Below, piece by piece: positions 45,248 to 56,293 of a stretch of 64,000 bases of DNA. The DNA is from Rhypophila decipiens. Lineage: Eukaryota; Ascomycota; Sordariomycetes; Sordariales; Naviculisporaceae. The stretch is taken from NCBI GenBank assembly GCA_033297075.1, contig MU858062.1:310001-374000 (forward strand). Direction: 5' to 3'. Below the pieces are notes generated by a model that was given only the letters and a program-made list of their open reading frames with translations, was not told where the DNA came from and searched no databases. The position numbers and the translations under genes were made by a program. Within the stretch, counting starts at the first letter, position 1. Each line of letters begins with the position of its first letter.

Positions 45248-48200
45248 TTAACGTATGGGAATTCCACCCGTTACAGCGAGTCGCTTATGGTCGTCATCGA
45301 CTCCGCTGTCGTCAGGAGACTCCTCGGCGACACCACCTTTAATACGGCGTGTGGCATCCTGCTTGTCTGCCTCTGTGATTTGGTCTTCGCTCTTGCGCAT
45401 GTCAGGCGTCCATGACGATTGGCTGGGAGCATGTCCAACAGACATGCCTACTCGGATCTGTTTCCACCGAAAAGCACAAGTCAGCAAAGCTATTCTCTCT
45501 CTCTTGAGATGAGGAGGGTTTGAGAAGGGCGTTAAAACTCACCAAAGTCTCCAATGCCCCATTTGAGTTGTCCACCAAGTCGTCATCAAACACCATTTTG
45601 CCCGTTTCAAACAACAACACAATGGTGCTGCCGCCAAACTTGAAGTACCCAAGCTCCTCGGCACGCTTGACTTCATCCCCGGCGTTCCGCGTAATCACGG
45701 TGCTGCCCACCATCATGGCACCGATACAAATGACCATGACTCTTCCAAATTCAGGAGAATCAATGGGCACGATGACACGGACGTTCTCGCCATACACATC
45801 CAGGGCCGACCGAATAGCCATCGGATTAACCGTATAATACTCACCAGCAATGGTCTTCGGCTCGCACATGACACCGTCGACGGGGATGTGGAAGCGGTGG
45901 TAATCTTGAGGAGCGAGGCGGAAGATACCTAAGCCACCGCCGTTTTCATAACGGTGCACGTCCTCCGGGTAGGCATCACCGAGCAGGCGTTTTACGCTAA
46001 ACTCGCGACCCTTGATCCAGACCTTGGTGGCAATGTCGATGCGGTTGAAGACAACCGACCGACAGTCGGCTGGCGAGACAATGATGCGCGGGTTGTCTGG
46101 CGCAGAGCAAGGGCGGGCACCAGGCTTCAGAGCGCGGTAGAAGAACTCGTTGAAGTTCTTGAACTCGCTCAGAGGCAAGAGTACCTCTGACATGTCGAGC
46201 TTATGAAACTCGATGAACTTTGGAATCTCGTCCTTGGAGGCCGGGTCATCAAATTTCTTGCCTTGCTTGACACTAAGACTCTTCAGAAGTTTACGGACTG
46301 GGAACTTGTTAGAAGGCACTCGCACACGAATAAAAGACAGAACCGACTCACTTCTCTTGGTCTCCATATTGTTCGACTTCAGACCCTTGTATAGCAGGCG
46401 GATTCCCAGCCGGACGTAGACACTCATCTTCTCTTCATTTATCTGACCAGTGATGCGGTCTTGGACAAGGATGTTGGCCGAATTGGCTCCGAGCTTGTAG
46501 CCTCCGTAAGAAATCTTGGTGATGACCTTGGAGTACCACTTGCGCTGAGCCTGGCTCGAAGTCACAAAGCCACCCATCATCAAGTTGTTGACTTGGCGCC
46601 AATCTTGGCTCGCGCAGGTGGCGATATGAGTGATGATGTCCGAGTCCCGCCGTTTGTTGAGACGCGGCTGGTGGCAAATGGGGCACTCGCGGATCTCAAC
46701 CACATGCTCCTCGCGGCTGTCGATATTCAAGTCCTCACGGTCGATAAGGTCACCTTCCTCGGCAGGATTGCTCAAATCGCTGACCGAGACGGTGGTACTC
46801 GTTTGGGACTCGGAACGCTCAGACGCGTGTGTGGACCCTTCCCGAGTATCCTCGGGTATCACGCCGATGGCCTTGCCAGGGGCCGCGAGCAGCCCCTTGA
46901 CCTTCTCTGCATCCGGCAGCACGTTTTTCACGCGCTCCGCCACCGATGGCTTAGCTTTGGCTTCAAGCTGGTCCTCTAGGCAGATAACTGCTTCGTCCAT
47001 GGTCAAGTCCTCAATGTCACCGCCGTCACTCGCCTTATGAGGGAAACGCTGAAAGAAGCTGTCAATGGTCGAATCGCGCAGAGTCGATCCTAGGGTGTCC
47101 AGCATAGTGGTAAGTTCCACCTTGCTAATGAGCCCACTCTCATCCGTGTCGTACTGCTTCAACATTGCCCTCCAGAACTGCTGCCTCAGGGCTGGATATG
47201 GCATGTACCTGGCCCGAATGTAGAGTTGAGGATTGTGCTTGGCTTCCCACTTTTCTTGGTTTTTCATCTTCAAGGGGAGCGTCAATGAGCAGAAATCTTG
47301 GTCCTCAGCCTCAGTGTCCCCAAGGGTGGAACCTGCCGCAGCAACTGCATTGTCGTTCGGCTGGAGGAGGCCTGGGTTAGACACAGCCTGAGACCCGCCA
47401 TCTGCGGCACCGTCACCGCCTAGCTGCAATGAGCTGGCTGGCCCGGGGGTTGTAGCGGGCGTGGCTACCGTTGATGCATTTGTCAGAACGGAAGGGTTTT
47501 TGGAGAGCGGTGGCCTGGCAAGTTTGCTGAGGCTCGCAGCAGACGAAGTCCGAGACAAACCTAGTCGCTTAAATCGAGAGCGTTGTTGGACCGGCGTGTA
47601 CTCGGGGATCTCCTTCAGCTTGTATAGGCCAGTCTCGGGATCAGCCTGTGGTGCCTTGTCAACGATCTCCTTCAGCGGCAGGTTGACCGAAGCGATGAAG
47701 TCGTTTCCAGAGTATTTGTCGTGATCAATAACGGTAAAGGCAAATGAATACGTCTGTTCATGGCCAAGAACCTGGAAAATCATCTTTTCGTTGAAGACGG
47801 GGTTCAGATTGTGCCGGATCGTCTTCGTTCTGTACGTCTTCTTCCCGAGCGAGGCAACAACAAAGGGATCCATGTCAAATGTGGTCTTTGTGAGATTGGA
47901 CTCCGGGGGTAGATCGGTGATGTGGCTGATCTCCAGATAGATGATTCCAACCACGTCGCTGCCGCCGTTTGTGAATTCGAACGGATTCTCTCTCTTCTTG
48001 CGCTTCAGGCCCTTGATCCGAAGCCTCCTCTTTCTCTTCTCGATGTTCTCGGGCTTGCCCGGGTCTTCATCCTCCGGGGTCTCGTCGTCGTAGTCTTCGT
48101 CGTCCTCCTCATCGTCGAGATCCGTGTTTCTTCGGCTGAGGGGTGGGGACGGTGATGGTGTCTTTGCTTTTCCCGAGACGGGGGCCAACACGGGGGTGCG

Positions 48201-49006
48201 CGCTGGGGTAGGATTGGTGGAAGTGTCAGCGCCGGGAATGGCTTTCACAAGGGCGTTAAACTTGTTGAATAGCTGCTCGGGCGTGGCATCCTTGTTGGAG
48301 TTGTCTAGGAGCCTGAACTGCAGCAGTACTTCTCCCGAGACAACGCTCGTCTTCTTTCCCGGGCGCTTGCTCTTGAGGCTGAACCATTTCGGGGGGACCT
48401 CAACCTGATCCTGCGTGAAGCCAATCTCCTCCAAGGCAAGATCAAATTCGCCCAGATAATCTTTTCCGAAGCGGTCCTTGTCCCAGCAACAGACATCGAG
48501 AAGAAGGCTTTGGACATCGGTGATGGGGAAGTGGGTTTGCTCGTTCCAGTCAGGGTTCAGGGTCTTGGGCACCGAGTGTGTGACATGTTTTGCGTCTCCG
48601 AGAGACAAGACAAGATACTAAGAATGGCGCATGTGTTAGTTGCTGGAAATTGGCCTGCGCAGAACAGCCATGGAACAATATCTCTTTTCACGGGACCACT
48701 TACGGGATCTGAAGTGCCACCTCTATCCTTAGCAGCGAGGTTTCGGGCCTGTGTGAGAATAATGGTTAGCATTTCCCAAGGGCTAACGATTGATCCCACG
48801 ACGGGGCAGAGGGCGGGGCTGGGTCTTGTTTTCCACTCGTACAGTACCTTCAATATCCCAATATTCAGAACCAAACCACTGTCTCTGCGTCCCTCCGGAC
48901 TTGCGGAATCGCCCTTGCTCCTCATTGGGCTTGAAGTTCGGCTGTTGGATGTGGAATTGTTGATGGTGGTGCCTGGTTTGAGGCGATTGGGAAGAATGCG
49001 AACCAT
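45248..49006 (-). CDS. PSD2: Phosphatidylserine decarboxylase, PSD2 type with two C2 domains
   Basis: Decarboxylates phosphatidylserine to phosphatidylethanolamine in Golgi/endosomal membranes. Exons are 49006-48848, 48748-48704, 48617-46352, 46297-45543 and 45457-45248, giving 1144 aa; the introns are 54-99 nt. The first C2 domain (about 44-135) is split by two introns. A long acidic then basic linker leads to the second C2 (about 289-385). An EF-hand-like loop DTDESGLISKVE is at about 558-569. A C2HC motif (C713, C716, H732, C736) precedes the catalytic domain (about 800-1095). FGGST near 1044-1048 is the self-cleavage site; Ser1047 would become the pyruvoyl group and release an alpha chain of about 98 aa. 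The C-terminal tail is acidic and ends GGIPIR. Confidence 0.96.
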
Positions 49007-52000
49007 CGTGGACCAAGGTATGGCGGGGTAGACACCCAGCTCTTATAAATACCTTGCTACCGGTAAACCTGCTGCAATGATGTTGCTCTCCTCTTTCATC
49101 CCAGCTTGAGCTGAGCCTGCGACATGCACTCACACCCAATGGCCGTGCTGGAGTGCCAGTTGATTGGTGTGCCAATACCCGCCAAAACCCGTTAGTGCGG
49201 GGGAAGTGACGACACGTCTGGTCTTCTTTTTCCGCTGCGCCTGCTTCGAATGCCTCCTGTTTATTAAGTTTTGGGGTCGCTGATCGCGCGGGAATCTCGG
49301 GTTCCGCACCAAAGGCTGTACAATTGCAGAAAGGACCCAGCAAAATACGCGTCAATAAAGTCCTGTATGCAATGCGCCTGTTGGAGTAAAAGATGGTGGG
49401 ATGGGAGGATTATTCTCGAATCAGAATGGGCCAGGAGACGTCATTTGCTCTGCGACAAGTGGGCGACTCTTGGTCTCGTTGGTAACACAGTTGAGGGTGT
49501 GGAGCGGTGGATCACGGATCGACGGGGCTGCCAGCGATTGGACGTATCGAGGTCTGAAGCGTTCGAGGGTCCTGAGCGATCTGTCGAGATAGGTATTCAC
49601 GATGTTCAACTTGGGTCGCAGCTGAGAGGAAGGCTCCGGGCAATGTAATGCAACTTATGCAAGCAGGAGAGGGCGTGTCGTTGTACTCGTTGTAATCGGT
49701 ATGCTCCGTAGTGCACGGCATGTATGCCTTATAGAGATGACTTGGCAATCTGTTGGAGATTTTGCTGCCGATGTTTCACAGCCTTCGCCAGTCTGTTGGG
49801 AGGTGGGTAAAGGTTCGACGACGCGGTCTCGAACGGCAAATCCGAGCTTCTTTTCCGGGCGGGTATATATAGATATGTATTCAACGTAACGAGGATTCGG
49901 GGCTGTTGGCCGCCTGGTGTGTCAGATTCGGCCTCTCAGAAGAATTGCTGGTGAAGGTTGGGAAAAATGAGACGCGGCACAAGAGGTCTGAAGGGCTTCC
50001 AGGAGGAACATGTATGGATCTTTGGAGGACGAGTTTGTTGGAGATGGGGCTGGGGCTGGTCTTGTCCAAGGCTCAACCTGAGAGAGCTCGAGTCCTGGCG
50101 CAAAGCTGAAGATTAAGAAAAGATGGACCAAGTTTGTTTTGTTTCTTGGGTCTACGCCAGTTGGCCCTTGGGTTCTTTAGTTCAGGAACCCACGAGCCCA
50201 CCCAAGCAGGTTCATTCCAATGTCCGAAATTGCCTCCCATTTGACTCTGCAAGCCTCTCCCACTGTGTATGCCAGTCTCTGCCTCTCACTTCGATGGCGC
50301 AGATTACTACGATCTCGGTACGCTGCAAAAACGAATGTTATAGTGCTGCCTTTACAGGCATATACTGGCAATTGGCGCGGAAAGGTGTGCAGTGGGCTGA
50401 TATTGGGGGGGGACTGCCCCTCTTGGCGTATCATTCCAGTCTCCAGATGTCTCCATATCCCGTATCCGCGGCGTGAGAAAGTCTCGATTATCAAATCCAC
50501 CCTTTTCAGCACACTCATCGTGAGCTAATAGGAGTGACAGGTAACCCTAATAAAGTACCAGGCATATTGTACGAACAAGACAATTCATGCAGCCAATATC
50601 CGTACTCAAACTTCTGCTCTGTTACGGGTAATTTTTTTGGACCATTCTGGCCGATTTCTGTGTCCCTTGACCTGGCAATTGTTTTCCCAACAGAAAAGCT
50701 AGCTCCATATTCAACCCTCCCCTGCTGGTAGCCCATCTTCATTAGGGAGGTCACTGGGTCCAGTGGAGAGCCATCTGGAAACCTCCAGAGCTAAAATCTA
50801 GAAGAGGGCCTACGTCACAGCGTTTCGTTCGGGATCCAGGCCGGACCTGCACAACGGCTGTGGGAGAACTCAAAATCCCCAAATAAAGAGCACCAAATTC
50901 AAGGCTCGGTATTGTATGCGGTATCCGTATGGAATCTGAGTCTACAATCCATCCAGGCATCTGTAAATATTCTTTACCATTGTCTTCGCATGCCGGTTCA
51001 AGTGCTGTGTGCGCCTCCAGATAACTGACACGTTTCTTCATCCGTTTGAGGAATCAAACATAGCTCAGCCTCCGAATTTTCGTTGCTGCCGCCTGCCGTC
51101 TTACCAGTCAGCCTCACACATAATACGGAGTAATGAGGAATATTGTAACTTACACTACGAGTAACCTGCAGTGTCCAGTACAATCCGCATCTCTGGGATT
51201 GCTGTAATAAAAAAGGAACAAACAATCCAGAAAAGGGGATTCATGATCTCAAAAGACAGGGACCCCTCCATATCACGAATCCATTATCACATGCCAGAGC
51301 GTCGAAAGCCCAGGAAAATAAATGCTCAACAAAATAAGCTTCAATTGACTGGTCCCTGCCAAGAAGTAACAAAGCGTCTGGGGTATTAAACAAGTACCGG
51401 TAGCGAAAACCGTTTCTTTAGAATTTATCCGATACGTACGGATATCATATCACCATACCGTGCTTTGAGTCTCTGCCCGACTACCACATGGATTACATAC
51501 AATAAACCACCTCGCCTGGGGTATGCGTGGGATGAGAATAAAGATGAGGGAATTACGGATGGCTACTTCTTCAGGGAAAAAGGAGGAAGAGTCGGGAGAG
51601 CAAGCCGTACAGTTTACCCGGCACGTGCCCGGGTGACTTTCTTCGTCGGTGTCGTAGACAGTAGGACTGCATACGGGTGCTAGTGGGTGTGCAGATCCCA
51701 AACTGCATATTGTGTGATCTAGACCCTTGACCTACAGGTCGGTCCGATGACATTATTGAACGCCTCTTTGTCTACAGTGAGGAAAGAGAAACGAGCAAAC
51801 ATCTCATACAAGAAACTTGGGCCCCTATCCTCAGTTCATGGTGTTCTGCTTTGAGGCGACCTACTTTCTTTTTACCTGGGCATGAACCAAACAGTACGAA
51901 AGAGAGATTGGCGGCCTGTCTAACTATGTCTAACAGTTGATCCAACCACATCTAGTTTAGTTAGACTGTAGGTTGAAGAGGATGTGAAGAAGAAATAGTC

Positions 52001-52323
52001 TGCACCTCTAGTGATAAACAAAAGACAACAGGATATTTGAGCTTCAAATGAATGAGCCAGTAACATATAACCTTGACTCTACTGGACAGTCGAACCAGCG
52101 TTCCGCCCAGGCCTACAAGTGGAAACCAGAATATAAATGCGTGTACATGTTTTGTCACGATACTCCTATTAAGACGCTGAGATTCTGGGGATGGGAACCT
52201 GCTTTTGTCTTGCTGCCGTGAGCGTCTTGCTCCGTGTGGTGGAGCTCGAACGAAGCGTGGCGGTTAGATATTATCATCAATTCGTGGTATATAACTTTCA
52301 GACGTTGGTAGGTATGCTGCCTT
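49007..52323. other. 3.3-kb intergenic region
   Basis: This lies between two minus-strand genes and holds the PSD2 promoter at the left and the coatomer-epsilon 3' UTR at the right. Frames are short and unconvincing. A near-palindrome around tacgta (atccg/cggat arms) lies at about 51428. I see no RNA gene or transposon. Confidence 0.5.
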
Positions 52324-53432
52324 TTATGCAGCGGCAGCCTTGGCCTTGTACTTTGTCGCCGCCTTGTCAAACAGCTCGCTCTTCTCCGCCAAATCCGTCA
52401 GGAACGGATGCTGAGAATCCACAGTTGCAAGAGACCTAAAACCGATATTCGCGTGTTAGCAAGATTCCCCAAGAAACCGTTTAAGAAACTTGGACGGAGC
52501 GCATTACCCTTTGGGGTCTTGAGGGCCCTTTCCGGTGATAACCTCCAAGACCAACGAGTTGGCAATGGCATCGGCGAAACCAGGCTCCTTCTTCAGAGCC
52601 TCGTCCAAGGCGGCCTTGGCCTCGTCGGTGCGTCCCAGATGGAGTTCGGCCACGGCCTGCGAGACAAGAGAGCGGACCGATGTTGTCGCGGGCGCTTGCG
52701 CAAGCTCCTCAAAGACGTAGAATGCTTGTTGATACTTGTCACCGCCCTGCAAGAGTATTGGGTCAGTCATTCGCCGAGCTCAACCCACGGAGCAGACGAC
52801 CACTCACCAGTCTCAAACCAACCCACGATTCTGCAAGGTTGACCAACAGGCTGTCCTGCCCCCATCTCCGTGCGGCCGCAACTTCCTTAAGAGCAAGGTC
52901 GGTCCTATTTTGTACCAGGTGTATTTGGACGATGAGCGCAACAGCTTCCACTACGAGAGAGAAAACGGGACTTGAGTTAGTCAGGTTCATCCTCAAACAG
53001 CCCGCACAGCTGAAAAGACCACCAAGGAATATACGCACAGTTGCCCGAGTGCTTCGAGAGCAGTGAAAGAGCTTCTTCCGACTTGCCAGCGGCCTGCAAC
53101 ACGGTACCTCCGACGACCTGAACTATCGCATCCTCGCTGGACGACTCGACGAGCTGCTCGATCGTCTTCACCGCCGCCTCGGGCTTTCCTAGCGCTTGCT
53201 CGGCCAAAGCGCCGACCGCTACGAGTGCTGGCTCCGACTCTCCCTGGACGTCTGCGACAACATCTTCTGCCTGGCCCAGGGCGATTTGGGCGCGTAGCTG
53301 GAGGACACGGGCGGGGAGCGCATTCTCGGGCGATAGGGATGAGGTGTCGAAGTCGACGACTTCCTGGTACTGGCCTTGGTGGAAGTGGTTGTGAATGTTG
53401 ATGAGCTCGCCTTCTGCCGAGTAGGGATCCAT
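52324..53432 (-). CDS. SEC28: Coatomer subunit epsilon
   Basis: Subunit of the COPI coat, which drives retrograde Golgi-to-ER vesicle traffic; epsilon-COP stabilises alpha-COP. Exons are 53432-53039, 52950-52808, 52746-52508 and 52435-52324, giving 295 aa, typical for the family; the introns are 61-88 nt. The protein starts MDPYSAEGELINIHNHFHQG and is made of TPR-like helical repeats. Family blocks include EAVALIVQIHLVQNRTDLAL, DKYQQAFYVFEELA, TSVRSLVSQAVAELHLGR, EAKAALDEALKKEPGFADAIAN and the end SLATVDSQHPFLTDLAEKS. The frame stays open upstream of the ATG at 53432 but lacks another ATG and family similarity, so this start is preferred. Confidence 0.96.
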
Positions 53433-56293
53433 GGTTGCTATGTTCAGGTCTGATATGGCGTCGAGAAAGGGCTCAATGGGTCGCGACGGTGGTTTGCGTT
53501 TATCGTAGGTGGCACCTCTGATGCGGACAGCAAGCCAGGTCTCCAAGGTCCCCAAATCGATAACGTGGAGTTTAGTTGTGGGCACGGAGCAAGCCGCGTG
53601 GGGTAATTGGTGCACTGGACAGCGTGTTGCACGCCTGGGCTTGAGGCGAACAGTGGCGTCGAGCTGAGCTCGCTCGGTACTCGCTAGGGTTGGGGTTATG
53701 TATGGAAGCCTCAATCTCTTCTCACCTCTGGTATGATCTTCGATCTTCTTTCACCATTCAAGACTCGCCATTACCACAAACATTTCATTCTGTCGATATG
53801 ATCGTCCTCATGTGCCATGGATCTTCTTTTTACAGTATTCTACGGTAAATAGTCAACCTGTACTACCTGACCAGGGCCCATACTCGCTACTTGAAACGCC
53901 TTATTATATTGTCAAATAGGCGCGTTACAAGCTGAGAAAATGTATTATTTCTACAACAAAAACGCATTATCAAAGTCACCGGCAGGCCTAGCAACCTTGT
54001 CAACCAGGTATACCAATTTGACTATTTACCGTGGAGTGCTTAATGGGCTGCTCCTCAGACTCTGGTCAATGGCGAAGGCTACAACGAAACCGGAGATCAT
54101 ACCAAAAGACAGCTGCCATGAACATCAAACCAACCATGAGCGAGTAAGCGAGGTCAACCTTTTCACCTTCCTGGCTGGTTGTCGACCCAATGGAGGAAAC
54201 ACACGACAGCAAAGATGGCGGTGCCCTGATAAGCCATGATATTGCACATTGCCCAAAGACCATAATCCGTACTGCCACTCAAACCATCTCGCCCTTGGCT
54301 CTTCCAAGCCCCGCCAGCACACTCACCTCTTCTCGGCTTTTCTTACCTATCGGCGACGGACTGCCTCCTGGCTACTCATGTCAGCAAACCGGGGCGACAT
54401 TTGCTAAGCATAGATTGATAAGTTTCACATTTATCCGACAAGTGTGTTTCTCCATCAAGGAATGGCGAGAAAGGACATCCTTAATACTTTTCGATGCTAC
54501 CAAACTCACTCCACTATGAGCAGCAGTTCATGTCTTCAAGTGGATTGAGTTGGGATGACATGTTTCAATGTCGTGGCTAAAGGTCGACACTACAACTCTA
54601 GTAGGAATCACATAAAGCAGGGAAGCTCGAGTTTTTAATTTTTCCTTGATTCTCTCAGATGAAGGAGCAATGGCGCAGCAGGTGAGGCAGCTCCTCCTCC
54701 GCTTACCTTCAACGAACCCCCCTAACATGCTCATAAGTGGTTTTGGGCTCTGAAACATGTCCATCCAACCACAACCAAGCTTCCCCGCGACGCATGAACT
54801 TGCCAACCCATCGGCATCGACCAAGGTCTCCAAGCAGGAAAGTCGGAACAATGAACCAGTCATCGCTGGCCCCTTTTTGTCCCTTTTTGTCCCTTTTTTT
54901 CTCCTTCATGTCTTCACGATTCTTCGGGCGAGATGCTAAGCGGCATGAATGATTTGACCAAGGGAGAACTTTGAAACCCAGGTTCTCGGACCTGGATTCG
55001 GCTGCCCGAAAGTCTACGCGAAAGGCCGGCATAGGGCACATGGCATCCTCGTTTTTCTCGTGTGCGACAAACATTGACAAATCCACGGAACCAGGGAAGA
55101 AGTCTACCAGGTCGTGGTTTTGTTTGCATCTCGGGATCCCGAGCTCCAGATGCTTTCATCGAGGATGTGAGAGCTGGCAACTGGACATGATGCTAAAGAT
55201 ACCTCCCGTCGTCACAATAACGCTGGTTTTCAACGGCTAGGCAAGCCCGGCGGTTGGGAAGTCTTCTTTCCGATGCAAGAAGTCTGCAAGGCGGGAACTA
55301 TTTTTGAATCTACCGAACCCTACTGAACGTGGGCGGGCCCTGGCATGTCTTGGTGAAACCTCAGCCGGCACTGGATCGGCTCTGCAGAGAACCACAGACA
55401 GCCAAGCATCTCGAATAGATTTCGAGAGGATTTGTGCCGAGTGCCACAAGTTCACAACAGGACTGAGAAATCACAGAGGCAAGCGCAGTCCAAGGGATCT
55501 CGAGCTCGGAAATTGGACATCATCCAACTGCTATCAAATAAAATTCTCCCTGCGGCGTTCACAGCTCGAAGTGTATGACACACATTTCTTTCTTCACCTC
55601 ACAGCGGCAGTTCTGTGCCAACCAACAGCCATTCCATGCGGGCAGCCAAACGCGATTGGTCAGAAAATGCCCGATTTCAACTTGCATAGAATCGTCTTAT
55701 TATAGACATGCCCAAGTCGGCCGCACGTTGCTCAGTTCAACTGGCCCGGCTCAGCATCTTTCCTCCATGCAGGGATCTGGGGTCACCACCCCCTCCAGTG
55801 CCGTCTCTTCACCTGGCCCGGTGTTACCTACCATGGCGGGGCACCCGCCCCTGAACACTCTCCTTCATACTCTCGCTGCTAAGCATGAGTTGCTAGCACA
55901 GCAGTACGGGTAGAGCACCGCCAGCCAGCCCTGCTGCTCATCCCTCAGGCTCCGCTGGTTCGGAGTTGGAAACCAAGACGTGATCCTCACCAGGGCTGCG
56001 TTTCCATCCCCAGCCCCGAACCTGGGCTTGTGAATATGGGTACACTCTGTACATAATGCACTCACCTCCCCAATCCCTGTTGAGAAGTCTCAGGGCGCAG
56101 CCACCTGTCGTCTCGTCTTTCTCTTCGTCGTCGTTTCTTACAAGTTATTCGTTTGACAGCTTGACACTGCAACAAATATCTCCTTGGCTGTTGCTGCATT
56201 ATGGGAATATAGAAGAAAGACTTCCTTTTTCCCTCATTACGTTCCTTTCTCCTATGTCTCTTGTCTTGACCTGGTGCCGCCTCACCTTGCGGA
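53433..56293. other. Divergent promoter region
   Basis: A 2.9-kb gap between the divergent coatomer-epsilon and DUF6536-like genes. On the minus strand at about 54000-54330 there are hydrophobic fragments in different frames, but I could not join them into a gene. The right end (56050-56290) is a pyrimidine-rich leader. Nothing else is supported. Confidence 0.5.

Noticed and set aside
51425..51445. Near-palindrome around tacgta
   Set aside because: The arms are only five bases, too short to separate from chance.
53433..53714. Longer N terminus for coatomer epsilon
   Set aside because: The upstream in-frame stretch has no ATG, is Arg/Pro-rich and does not resemble the family. The ATG at 53432 gives the normal N terminus.
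54000..54330. Possible small membrane-protein gene on the minus strand
   Set aside because: Hydrophobic fragments such as YQGTAIFAVVCFLHW and FGMISGFVVAFAIDQ sit in different frames. The plausible gtgaaa donor and ggcag acceptor do not join them in phase, so no product could be supported.
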